From contig NC_058518.1 of NCBI RefSeq assembly GCF_904849725.1, positions 211,804,741 to 211,868,740 on the forward strand: a stretch of 64,000 nucleotides of DNA, written 5' to 3'. This document shows positions 9,488 through 21,334 of the stretch, piece after piece. The translations under genes were made by a program, and so were the position numbers. A model generated the notes under the pieces. That model did no database searches. It worked only from the letters and a program-made list of their open reading frames with translations, and was not told the DNA's origin. The first letter of the stretch is position 1, and the number at the start of each line of letters is the position of its first letter. This stretch comes from Hordeum vulgare subsp. vulgare. Its lineage: Eukaryota; Streptophyta; Magnoliopsida; Poales; Poaceae.

Positions 9488-12400
9488 TGATACGTCTCCA
9501 ACATATCTATAACTTTTGGTTGTTGCATGCTGTTATATTATCATCCTAGGATACCTTTTGGGTCATAATTCACCAACTTATATTATTTTTGAGCACTAAC
9601 CTATTAACCCAATGCCCATGGCCAGTTGCTGTTTTGTGCGTGTTTTTTTGTTTTTCAGCTTTTCAGTACCAAACGAAGTCCAATTACGATGAAACTTCTT
9701 TATGATTTTTTATGGACCAAAAGAAGACCTGGAAGTTTCGGGAGGAGACCTGAAGCCACACGAGGGGGCCACAAGCCAACAGGGCGTGACCAGGGGGGGG
9801 GGGTGACCGTGCCCTGATAGCTTGTGCCTCCCTGGTGGCCCCTCTTGCTCCGTTCTCTTGCCTATAAATTCACGTATATTACAGAAACTCTAAAAATAAG
9901 AACGAAATAATTTTTACGATGCCGCATGTATCTGTTCCATGGCGATCCCATCTGGAGCCCCGTTCTGGCACCCTGCCGGAGGGGGCTCGATCATGGAGTG
10001 CCTCTTCATCAATCTTGTTGCCCTCATGATGATGTGTGAGTAGTTCACTAGAAACCTACGAGTCTGTAGTTAGTATCTAGATGGCTATCTCTCTCTCTCT
10101 CTCTTGATCTTCAATACAATGATCATCGCATATTTGCTTTCATCTACCCGATGTAATTCTTTTGTATGGTGTGTTTGTTGGGATCCAATGAACTGTGGAT
10201 TTATGTTCAGATTATTCACGAAAAATATTTGAGTCTTCTCATAAGTTATTATGATTCCTATTTGCATGATCACCATAGCTTCGTAATTCTCTCTAATCTA
10301 TTGAATTGCTTTGGCCAAGTAGTTTGGTATTTCTTTAGTGAGAGGGGTGCATTATAGTGGGTTCAACCTCGTGAGTTTCTATATCCCAGTGACAGGAGGG
10401 GACAAGTTGCGTCTTTGTGTTGCTGCCACTAAGGATAAAACGATGGGATTTATTCATATTGGTTGAGTTTACTTTGTCTACATCATGTCATCGTTATCCA
10501 AGTATTACTCTGTTTACTTAATACTATAGATGCATGCTGGATAGCGGTCGATGGGTGGAGTAATAGTACTAGGTGAAGGCAGGAGTCAACCTATTTGCTT
10601 ATGGACGTGATGCCTATATACACATGATCATTGCCATGAAAATCGCATAACTATCCGTTGTTCTATCAATTTCCTAACAGTAATTTGTTTACCCACCATA
10701 TGTTGCTTTCATGAGAGATTCCACGAGAGAACACTATGCCCCCGGGTCTATTCACTTATATATATTTAGAAAACTTATAATTTCCTCGCTAATATCATTT
10801 GTCTTTTATTTCATTTTTGTATGTTCTAATTATCTACAATTATCTACACACCTCATTTGCTTGCAAATAACGAGATCAAGGGGATTGGCAACCCTCTTGC
10901 CCGCATTGGGTGCAAGTTGTTTGCTCTTTTGTGTGCAACCCTTGAAGACGGTTTGTGGGGACCCCGACTTACCAGTCGAGATCGCCAATGAACGTGCTCA
11001 GTGATCCCAGAGATCAATGCTCATCGAACACATAGATACTGAATAATAAGAGTCTTACATCCAAGTACCGAATTATTACATCGCGTGACCGAATGGTCAA
11101 GTTCACAAGGTAGGGACTATAAGGTCAAATCACATGGATACAACTAGTAGCGGAAATCTTAGGGCTAAGCGGGTGCCCATGCCATCAGCCTACACCAACA
11201 GACATTCTGACTAGGAAGCGTCCTAGTTCGAAGGGGCGTCTCCGAAGACGCACTCTTCTCCAAACTCCGGCCCTTCCATGTCTGGTCAATAATATAACCA
11301 GTGGCAAGCCAATGAGTACTTTTGAATGTACTCGCAAACAACCCATGATATGAACAATGCAAGTGAAGGATAACAATAATATGCATCTTTGGTGGATAAC
11401 ATCTTGGTTGTAAATAAACATGATCATGGGTATGCAACATAAGTTAGATGTTACTTGAAGAACAGGTTACAGATACCGATATATCTGTCAAGGGCTGAAC
11501 ACTCTGGGTTCACCCTATATGCCAAGTCACCAAACTTGGTCATATCAACTCTTTCATGATAACACCCTTTACCACACACTCACACACACACTTGGTTTAT
11601 GCGGAAACGACTGGACGTAGTTTAAGCAGGATTACCCAACTGTCCTTGACCGTGGACATGACTATTCGAATAGTTTTACACTCTGCATAGGTAGTATGCT
11701 GGACCCACAAGATCCGGGAAACTTCCGTGTCATCCACGACTCGTGGTATATAACATACCCGAGGTAAGTACCCGATCAATGCCTTTCCCCTGACGATACT
11801 AGACAAAGAGGTCTAGTCGATTGGTACCGAGCCCACATGCTGTACGTCTTATGAGCACCGACTCTGGACAGTATAAACCATGAGGGGACCAACGGTGTGC
11901 CTGGAACACGTAAATATGGCATAGTCGCCCTACCTGGCACGACCCCATCACGAGAGTGACCACACATCACTCCCGCCACTAGTAATGTGGCTCTTTGCTA
12001 GCACCGGCCAGAGTAATCAACATAGCCCCGTCCCATAAAGGGGCAACGTGGTCGTACATGTAAGGTTGGGACGGTCGATAGATCATAAATCTAATCCCAT
12101 TTTCGAAACCATACACACACAAATACCCGATGCACCACTTTACCAAAAGTGGCCACCTAACTCATCATCACCCTCGGGCATTAGTGGCACGTGACGGGGT
12201 TTTCATAAACCTTTGATTTATACCAACAACATGCTCATGCTATTGCTATTCTATCTTTACTTGTCAACATGATATTAGCGTGACCCTCATAGGTGATAGG
12301 ATCATGCTCAAAATGCAAGTGCTCTGGAGGAGCCTTCGGTAACATCACTTCAATGATTTACCGACACTTATGATCATATGCAACGGAAATATTTGCTACA

Positions 12401-15261
12401 CTAGCATGCATCATAACATGTGCTCACACATGGTCAAAGGGTTGCTTGCCTTGGTCAGCTAGGTATCCGGGGTCTTCGAGGTCTTCCGCTCCGACTCCTT
12501 CGTCACACGGGTTTTCTATCATCGTATAAAGATAAAATAATAAGTAGCTCACTCCAAAATATATCACAAAGTCACTTTAAAAATGTTGGTTAATCATGAT
12601 AAATCCAGGTTGTTATTTTAAAAATAGTTGCTTCTGGTTTTAGTGAAAGAATATTTTTAAAATCAACTTAGCAGAAGCAAAACTATTCCAATTTAATCAT
12701 TTTTATTATTGTAAAATAGAACAGTTGCTGCAAAAATTCAAACAATGGTTCTGTTAAATACTACACATTTTTAGAATAATAACAGTGGAAAAATTATTTT
12801 TTTACACTCGTTAAATCTTTTTATAAAAATCATTTAAACTCAGGTTTTAAATCAAAAAGAAAAAGGCTACAGACCCTGGCCTGGCTTGCCCTGGGACTGG
12901 GTCGACCCAATGGCCAGCCAACCAGCCTGCCCAGGCGCGCGCGCCGTCAGGTCTGAACCTAACGCGCGGGCCCCTACGGCGAGTGGTTGCGGCAGCGAGG
13001 GAGAGAGAGATGGGCCACCGACAGGTGGGGCACACCTGTCAGGGTCATCTCCTACCTGTGTCCAGAGAGGAGGAGGAGCACGCCGGCGTGGCTACCGACA
13101 TCCTTGGGCCCTAACGACGACGGGAATGGGTCCGACTCATCATCGCCTACCTTATGATGGTCGAGATGACGACGGAGGGGCTCAGGTTCACCGGCGACGA
13201 GGTAGCCGCGGCGGAGGGGTTTCAGGCGAAGGTGGAGGTGGTAGCTAGAGGCACGAATTTGCTCTGGGAAGAGGGGGGGAAAGCTTCCTGAGGTCACGGG
13301 GAGTGGGTTGGTGGGCAGAGGAACGTGGGAGCCGATGTGTAGCCGGAGGTCGAACGAAGCTTCGAGGCGGAGGGGACTCGGTTGATATCAAGTACCGGGG
13401 CTCTACTTGCTCAAAGACGAGGCTAGGGAGGTGATTGTGCTTGTTGTGATGAGGAATGAGGGGTGCTGGAGCGAGGGGAGGGGCTACTTATAGGCCCGCG
13501 ACGGTGAGCCGACTCGGGAGCGCCGGTGATTCACCGTGACGCGCATGGGAGTACATAGAGAAGCTGGGGTCGAAACCACGGTCTTAGGACGTGGTTTTGG
13601 ACCTCCAGAACCCAATGCGAGAGAGAGGGAGAGGGAAGAGGCGAGCTACCGTGGCCACGCATCTCTGGCCAGTTCTGGTGCGCGTGGGCACGCGTCGCAC
13701 CAGCTCTTCGCGCGGGAGAGAAGGGGCCCTTATGGTCGCCTCATGTAGAGGGGTTGTCGGGGGAGTGGATAGACACTTCGGGGGAGGCTGGAACTGGCCG
13801 AGAGCGTCGCCCCCACCTCGGTGGCTCCCTGTAGCGCGCCCAGAGCGCAGCTTTGGCATGCCACGGCATGCTGGCGCGCCCTGGGGTGCCTTGGACGTGT
13901 CTAGCGTGTCCTGGGCACTGGCTGAGAGATGCCTAGCCGTTGGAGACCCGTGGGAGCTTCAGCTGGTCAAGGGGGACAAGGAAAACAGGTGCTGTCAGCC
14001 TTGAGCTGAAGCTTAGATTGGGGTTTTTTGGCATTTCTACTTTGAACCAGAGAGGGGCCAGTTGACTCAGGCTTGGCATTGATGCTAGCCACCTAATTTG
14101 AGAGTTTGGGAGAAAGGGTTGGGGTTTAGCTAAGGTTAGGAGGGGTTTTACCCATCTGTCAGAAGGTGCTCGACAGTGGTTTGGGGTGGTTGCACCCCAC
14201 CACTGGCTCTGCAACTTAAGAAGATTGGGTTTGATGCTAAAACAAGGGGTTTCACCAAGTTTGAGCTCCACTGGACAAGTTTAGCTTTGTAAACTTGAAA
14301 ACAATACCAAATGACTAGATATGTTCCTTCCAAAGAGTGTGTGGGCAAATTAAGTCCCACAAATCCCATTTTTGGCATGGAGCCCTCATTTGAGGTATTA
14401 TGCACTCCTGCAAAGTTTCAACTCCATTGGACAAACTTTGTTATGTAGAGTTTCTAACTTCATTCTGGACAGAAGGGGTTTTGCAACTATTTGGTGTCCT
14501 TAATCACCTTGGATCAAGGTGAAATCTTATATGGGCACCAAATATGGCTTAGGGATACCACTAGAATTTTCTAAGAATTTATTGAGAATATTTCCTTTGG
14601 AAATATTTCAAAAGGTCAAAACAGACAAAAAGGGTTTTCAGGGTTATACTCAAATAATAATAATATAAATAGGGTTAAAAATCTTATGTATGGAACATAT
14701 ATGTCCTTCTGATCATCTCCAATTTTTCTCAGATTTTTCTAAGGCAGAAAAGTATTTTTCCATATAGGAATACTATTTCTGGCCTTAGAAATGGACATGC
14801 AAATAAATTAGGAAAATAATTCGTAAAATAATTATTTTATGGTTTTGGTGCTCTAAAATGGTGCTAGAACCAGGTCACCAACTTTGGGTAAGAACACTCC
14901 TTGCCATCAAGGACTTGTGGTGCAACCCAACGCAGGGTTTTGCTTTAACCAAAAATAAGAAAAAGGGTTTTGAAAATAATTAAGTCATGAGAAATGTGGT
15001 TTTTAATATCACATGATCAAGCATACAAGCATACAATGACAATCATGGCACTCACAATCATTTTTGAAAAAGTTTTAATAAACTCATATTTTTGAATTAC
15101 ACAAGAAGTGATAGTGAAAACATGGTGTGACACGGTTAAGGATCGATATTCCTATTGGTTTGATAAATCTTGGTTTCTTAATCAAGGGAAATACTTACCC
15201 GCATTGTGCTGCAAATACCCGTTCCTCTTCATGGAAAATCGAGCACATATCACAAGTATCA
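9488..15261 (+). repeat. 3' LTR, split by a solo LTR
   Basis: LTR sequence occupies 9488-10953 and 15138-15261 (about 1.59 kb in all) and runs from TGATAC to GTATCA. TATA box TATAAAT at 9863-9869; (TC)n at 10088-10104. The right piece, after the insertion, continues the same U5 text (TTGGTTTGATAAATCTTGG). Confidence 0.85.
10954..15132 (-). mobile_element. Solo LTR (~4.2 kb) of a Gypsy element
   Basis: Starts TGTGGGGACCCCGAC, ends GGTGTGACA, and is flanked by the perfect 5-bp TSD CGGTT (10949-10953 and 15133-15137). No internal region, PBS or PPT is present, so it is a solo LTR left by recombination between LTRs. Orientation is inferred from resemblance to the LTRs at 24807 and 52450 (TGTCGGGACCCCGA...GATGTGACA). 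GC-rich text at 12.9-14.0 kb gives short overlapping ORFs on both strands without recognisable domains; these are not called as genes. Confidence 0.9.
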
Positions 15262-16905
15262 CACACTATCTGTAATTAGTCTACCAGGGACAATCACACT
15301 CTGAGTTGGAGAAATTACCTCAGACAAAATCTTTTTCAGTCTATTTGTGAGAATCGTGGAGATAATTTTGTAAACCACATTACACATCTAAACTAGGTGA
15401 TTACCTCTGGGCTATCCACCTTAGGAATAAGCACAACATTAGTGGTGTTCCGCCCCTTTGCATTTTTCTTGTTGATGATTGCATGAAGAACCTCCTTTGT
15501 TTGCTCATCACCTACAATATGCCAAAATCATTTAAATAAGATGGCATGGAGCCCATCCGGACAAGGGGCCTTCATATCACCTATTTGGTTTTAAAATGTT
15601 CTTTCAAGTACGGTGCCATCGACAACGTGTTCATATCTCCAGTGACCACATGCTTAACAATATCTAGTATCCCATCATCAATAGCCCGTGCTTGCGAAGA
15701 GAATGGCGCTGAAAGTAATGATAAACAAGTGGTTTGAGGTTATCATTATCCTCCACCCACCCATTATTATTATTTTTCAATTTATTAATTAAATCGCGAA
15801 GCATATGAGGTGATGCAGACCCGTTAAAAACTTGGTGTTGCGATCTCCACGACGCAACCAATTCACATGTCCATGCCGCGCCTAGTAAATTTATTCTTGT
15901 TCGAGTAGACTCTCAATAAGCAATATAAGATCCTTGTGTTTTAATTTTGCTTTGAGTGTATATTTTGCGCACATAAAGTCGTCCAACTCCTTTCGAGCCA
16001 TCCTCAAACGAGACGGGGGCCTTTAAGGACCTTACGATCCCAGTCATGTAGTTCTTTGTTGATAGCCTCGACTTTTGTGCTTGCCAATGTGCATAGGCCA
16101 TGCACCACTACCTTCTACCACACCGTCTTGACCACCTCTTCCACTATTTCTTCTTACGACCAACGCGCTTCGATTTCTCACTAGATCACGACGTGGGTGC
16201 TGTAGTGCCCGCTAGTTATTCCGTGTCTTGGAAAATCAGTCGATGGTTTGACTTCCCCGTCTCAAGATTGCACAACCCAAAAATGGGATGCATCTCCATC
16301 CATCCGGCATTAGATACAACGTGAGCCAAATGTTCCCACAGTCCTCCTCGGAAGCATGTGAACTTATCTCCATGATAACCTATGTCCCCGAGGGAACAAT
16401 CTAAAAGTGCATCTTAGAAGGCTTGTAACCGTGCTTGATGCCGTGGCGCACCTCCCTCCTTTTATGATGAGAACAGAATCTCATTAAAGTCACCAATGAC
16501 CACCCACAAGAGATTAGATTGAGCATGCAAGTAATCTATTAGCTGGTACATACGATCCTTGTTATCCCAACTAGGCTCCCCATACAATACCGAAAGCCTC
16601 CATTCTCTCCCACCCGATTCCTCCACCATCACATTGATGACACTAAAAGTGGTAGTCCGAGAGTAGATCCTCACCTCCTTCTTCCAGAGTAAAAGCAAAC
16701 AACCTTTCCTTCCATCAACGCTTGGCATAATGATTTTTTAGTCCAATCCCATTTCCATCCTCAAGTTCTCTGCCCTATCCTCATCCAAATGTGTTTCAGG
16801 CACAAAACCGCATCTCGATTATGTCGTCCCTGGATGTCCAGAAGCGAAATAACCGTCGAGGCTCCCAAGAGACCCCACCAGTTTAAACTTATTATATTAA
16901 TTGCT
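15262..16905 (-). pseudogene. LINE endonuclease and RT N-terminus, broken
   Basis: The longest open piece (16728-16462) reads WRLSVLYGEPS and WVVIGDFNEIL, motifs of the APE-type endonuclease that nicks target DNA in L1-type LINEs (GDFN is its signature). The following kilobase is the linker and RT fingers in several frames with stops, ending at VPGRLITD beside the insertion at 15262. No intact reading frame remains. Confidence 0.8.
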
Positions 16906-16915
16906 CCCGGCGATC
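15262..16915 (-). mobile_element. LINE, 5' part (endonuclease and RT N-terminus)
   Basis: Continuation of the minus-strand LINE after the LTR element: the base right of 15261 continues the coding sequence interrupted at 6737. An N-terminal RT motif (VPGRLITD) is next to the break. The endonuclease start is near 16905, where the minus strand reads NIISLNWWGLLGAS, a decayed version of the usual NCRGLG opening. The 5' limit is uncertain; ORF1 was not recognised. Confidence 0.8.
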
Positions 16916-17021
16916 CTCCCGGAGGAGGATGCTAATGGATCATTTGGTGCATTTGAGGAGGACGTCGATGGAATGTCATCTTTTATCCCACGGGGTCATG
17001 CTAATTGTCAAGAATCTCAAA

Positions 17022-18176
17022 GTTAACTACCACGCAGGTCGATGTTAACTGCCATTATGGACGATTCTTGTAAAAAAATGGTCAAACTTTATTCACTATT
17101 TTTCATTTCACTTCTTTTGGGATCATCATAACATCAATGAATATGATGGTTAACTACCACGTCGACCAAAGTTAACTGGCACGTCGGTAAACGGCCACTA
17201 TTACAGAACTCTTTTTTTTTGAACTTGACCAAATTTTTTCATTGCTTTTTTCATTTTTACTGGAATCACCATAATAACGATAATGAAACAAGAAATGGCC
17301 ATTTTTAGTATAGTAGGAGGAATGTCGAGGGAGAAAGGTGGGGTTCTGGAGCCGCTCGATGGACAAAAGGTGTGACAGCACCTTGGAAGCAGGGGACGGG
17401 GAAGATATGCGGCAGTGCAGCCCATGGATGCAAGTGATGGGGAAGCGACATTAGAGTGTGGTATAGGGCATCGCGCCGGCGCGTGGCCAGGGCGGGGCAT
17501 CGCGTTGATGCGACCCCTTGGAAGTAGGGGACGAGGAAGGCATGTGATGATGCAGCCGTGTGTATGGAGGTGATGGGGAAGTGCGCTGCAAGGTGGTGTT
17601 ACGCGTCACATGGAAGCATCACGAGGACGAGGTGTCACGCTGGCGCGAGTACGGCGGACAAAAGATAGCTCTCTCCCTCCATTGTCTATGATTCCTTTTT
17701 TACAAATCGTCCAAATTTTATCATTTGTTTTTAATCCAAAATACTATGGTTGTCACAGTGAACTACCATGCCGGTCGGTCGATGCTAACTGCCACTATGG
17801 CCAAACTATTTTTTCTAAATGGTCAAACCATTTTTTTATTTTTGTAATCTGAACTACTAAAGTTGGATGCGTTAATGGCTATAGCCATTTGAGGTTAACT
17901 ACTATGGTCGTTGAAGTTAACTGTCATTTTTAGAATTAATGTAGTATATATCAAAAACATGGAAGTTAACTCCTTTTTCTCATCTCCCACAAAATGTTAG
18001 AACTTCAAGCTTTTTTTCCTTTGATGACAATCTCCAAGAAGTTAACTGCATCTCCATGAAGAGGACGACATACGGGGCCTCCCATAGGCGGTGGCATCCT
18101 CTGTTGTACCAAACATAAATGTTCAAAATCAGGAAGTTAATTGAGCCAACGAAAGCAAAGTGAAGAAAAGTTAACT
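17022..18176. repeat. Array of paired GTTAACT motifs
   Basis: Motif pairs at 17022/17044, 17149/17171, 17758/17784 and 17894/17916, each reading roughly GTTAACTACCACG...GTTAACTGCCACTATGG. Spacing inside the pair is 22 bp in three of four cases. Adjacent pairs are 127 and 136 bp apart. Single copies follow at 17965, 18041, 18136 (GTTAATT) and 18170. A GC-rich block (about 17310-17690) separates the two halves. No ORF of substance; element class unknown. Confidence 0.75.
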
Positions 18177-18359
18177 TCAAATTAGTAACATTGGTGAACT
18201 TCAGTTTATGTAGTCAACACAAATTAGCAACTCTACCTAACAATAATTAGCACTAGGTAATATACATGGCTATAGTCATGGGGCCAGGAGAAGGGAGGTC
18301 ATTTGTTAGGGTGGATGGGATCCAAGCATGGTGTCATGATATTGGACACCACACACGAC

Positions 18360-21100
18360 GAGGGGCGTCCTAATTCACTATTTTGACCCTTTTGTTGTTA
18401 TTTAACCCGATCTGACCCTAAGTGCGATTTTTTTGAATCTGACCCTTTTCCTATCGCTACCCGAGCTAGTGGTAGGCTGGCACATGCTACCACCATCAAC
18501 AATGGCGATAGGGACCCGATCAACAAAGACGGTATTGTCTGCCCCATTGAGATGGATAAGTGCCTACCACCATAGGGAGTGGCAGTAGGGTGTGGCAACC
18601 TACCGCCACCCGCTGTGATGGTAGGGTACTCAATATGGTTAAATGAGTGAGGGGAGGTTTGGTGGGTCTCACCAGCCACCCATTCACCCCCAAATCTCCC
18701 TCTTTCCTGAGCGGAGCTCCTCTCCCCTCTCCCTTCCCCATTCTTTCCTCCACCAAATCCATCGCCATTGCTTGAGTTTTCTCCGATGGATTAAGCCCAA
18801 TTTAATCACTCAAGGTACCTCACTCACTCTCTTATTTTTGGTTCATTGGAATCATCTCATTTCGTGGCATTCTTTACTTATATGCAAACCCTAGTTTAGG
18901 TCATTTTGGTGTGAAATCAGTGGATTTGAAGGATGATAGGGTTGTTTCTATGCTTGAATATGTATAGTATGCCTAATCATAAGGTTTGTAACACCGATCT
19001 ATAGTTATTGTAAGGCATTTTTGTAGATTTAGGTTTAGGATTAGGTAATGTCATTAGTATGTAGTTAGGGTTAAACAATGATATTTTGTTATTTGTGTTG
19101 TTGTTTGAATTTAATGCATAGATCGTTCTTGATCCATGAATGTGTAGTAATTATTTGGTCCATATTATGTTGCCCACCTATAATTGACATTTTTACAATG
19201 TATTTAGATGGATAGGTTCGTTAATGTACATTATTTGCATAATGAGACATTTATGAAAGATAATGCCAATGAAGGGGAAGAATGCATGGTTTTCGACTCA
19301 AGCCCAACTTATGAGGAGGTGGTTGTGGAAGTTCGAAGTGTGTTAATTTGGATCGACTCAAATATAAACTTGTTGGAAGGTATGATGTTGGAGTGGGGGT
19401 GAAGTCTTGATTCAATAGTATTCCTATCACCTCGGAATCGCATTGGAAGATGTACAAGGATAAAGTAATTGAATCACAACAAAAATCACTTGAATTTTTT
19501 CCCACCAAGGTTGAGCTTCTTGTGCTACAAGCTTACTGGAACCGACATGCCTCCTCCCCAATACATGATGGAAGGGTGGAGGTGTATGTCCCCAATTCTT
19601 CTAGTCAACCACCAAATGAAGCGGAGATGGATGATAGAGCCATGGTAATTCAAGGGGAAGAGGTTCATGTTGATGCCGACGCTGCTCATGTTGATGATGA
19701 TGATGTTCATGTTTACGTTGATGCTGTTGCCCATGTTGATGCTTATGAGGAAGCTCAAGAAATTCATTATAACCCCATTGGTAACTTGGATGTGATTCTA
19801 TACTGGCAAGACATGGATTGTAGCCTCCCCTATAGCTGTATGTATGGTTATGACTCGGATGATGAGGGTATGACACAAGAATTGGACGAGGATGGATTAA
19901 CTGCACACGAAAATGAAAATTTCGAGAAGGTGATGGGGAAGGAAAGTGGTGCCCCATTGATTCATGATCTTAGTATTGCCGACAAGGCCGTTGTTGAAGG
20001 TGGCATGAGATTTTGGTTACTTCAACTATCACCGTGCCCGAAGGTCGTTGACCCTAAACCCAAAGATGAGGACGAGAATGCTCATTTGAAGAAAGGCATC
20101 AAGTTTGGTTGCTTGTAAGAGTTCAAGATATGGTTGAGTGACTATGCCCCTAGGAACCATAGGCCTCTTTGTTGGTCATTCCAACCAAAATATGCGGTAC
20201 ACCATCAAATATTACAAAGAAGATTGCCGTTGGAAGGTTCGTGGAAGAAAAATTCAAGAAACCACACAATGGGTGCTCAAGAGTTGTGTGGCGACTCACA
20301 TGTGCACACTGCCGAACAAAGCCGGCTGAAGCAAGGGACATCGTCAACTCACGTCTGAGTTCGTAGGATACAAATTGTCGAATCGTATATCCCACGATCC
20401 AACCATGGAGGTGAAGTTTCTGATGAGTTTGGTTGGAGAACAATTCAGATACAATGTCAACTATGGGAAGGTATGGAAGGCCAAAGAAAATGCTATGATG
20501 ATGTTGCATGGTGATTATGAGGCCGCATACAATATTTTACCGAGGATGTTGGGAGCCATCACACATAGGAACCATGGCATGTGGCATGCGGTGGAGGAAA
20601 TTCACGGAGTGTTTCACCGTGCCTTCTAGAGTTTTCGGCAATGCATTAATGCATTCAAGCATTATCGTCCGGTGTTGTCTATAGATGTTACATTCTTGAC
20701 TCGCAAATAAAATGGCACTCTAATGGTGGAAATGGCTCACTCGTCCAATGATAACATGTTGCCGGTTGCATTTGCTTTAGTTCCTTCCGAGCATGACGAG
20801 AACTGGGAGTGATTCACGGGGCATGTGAGAACCAAAGTGATTGGGAATAGGAAGGTATGCATCATATCAGACCGGCACCACAACATTCTCAAGGTGATAT
20901 ATGTGTTTATTCCCAATCTCCCAAAGCTTCACCACCAATGGTGCATGAGGCATTTCGTGGAAAACTTTTACTAGGCATGCAAGAGCAAAGAGTTTGGCAA
21001 AGGCCATACCCATGTGTGTACGTCATTTACCTTGGATGCATTCATAAACTGCTATGATAAACCGTGCAAGTTATTGGAAAAGAACAAAGGGGAAGAGCAT
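18360..21100 (+). mobile_element. Mutator-like element (MULE), decayed and 3'-truncated
   Basis: Encodes a broken MURA-type transposase (next entry) preceded by about 850 bp of 5' sequence. The left limit is approximate: a candidate terminal sequence GGGGCGTCCTAATTCACTA lies at 18363. No matching right terminal inverted repeat was found. The right side runs into the Tat-type retroelement between about 21.1 and 21.3 kb. Confidence 0.65.
19208..21100 (+). pseudogene. MURA-like Mutator transposase, broken
   Basis: Pieces in order: 19208-19402 (N-terminus with EECMVFDSSPTYEEV), a frameshift, 19450-20118 (222 codons with an acidic/histidine repeat), a MuDR-type DNA-binding segment around 20100-20330 (NMRYTIKYYKEDCRWKVRGR), and the DDE catalytic region from 20375. 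The first catalytic Asp is in SIDVTFLT at 20684-20686 and the second in ISDRHH at 20870-20872, in one frame interrupted by stops. HHQWCMRHF follows. The third catalytic residue lies beyond the truncation. The family cuts and pastes Mutator DNA elements; this copy cannot. Confidence 0.85.
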
Positions 21101-21334
21101 TCTTGAATAGGAATTATAAGAAAAAACACAAGTGGTCACAGGTAGGGAGGAGGCGACACGCCTGTGGGCTAGATCATTAGCGTTGCGACAACATGGGCTG
21201 GCGGCGGCCACGGACAGGGGGGAAGCATCGTACACACTCATCTTTCGAGAATGCACTAAAAGGTACCCACCAGAATACATCAAAGTTGCTGTTAAACTTG
21301 ATACATAACCCTACCAAGAGAGCAAGGCAGTGGA

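Larger units (their letters stand above)
6738..15261 (+). mobile_element. Athila-like LTR retrotransposon, internally deleted
   Basis: The two ends are TGATAC at 6738 and GTATCA at 15261. The TSD is CACAT (6733-6737) and CACAC (15262-15266), one base changed. The 5' LTR is truncated, the interior (about 7607-9487) has no gag or pol, and the 3' LTR is split by a solo LTR. A polypurine tract AAGCTTGGGGATG lies at 9473-9485. The preceding phrase CTTGAGGAC(G/A)AGC is shared with the Athila element at 63.6 kb, which supports the lineage call. Without its own insertion the element is only about 4.3 kb, so it is a deleted or non-autonomous copy. Confidence 0.85.

Noticed and set aside
12847..14271. 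GC-rich ORFs in the solo LTR
   Set aside because: Same situation: LTR sequence with chance open frames on both strands and no domain.
17201..17500. 99-codon minus-strand ORF in the GTTAACT region
   Set aside because: Composition-driven open frame without motif; lies in the GC-rich spacer.
17022..18176. CRISPR-like array
   Set aside because: Plant sequence, imperfect motifs, unequal spacers; not a CRISPR.
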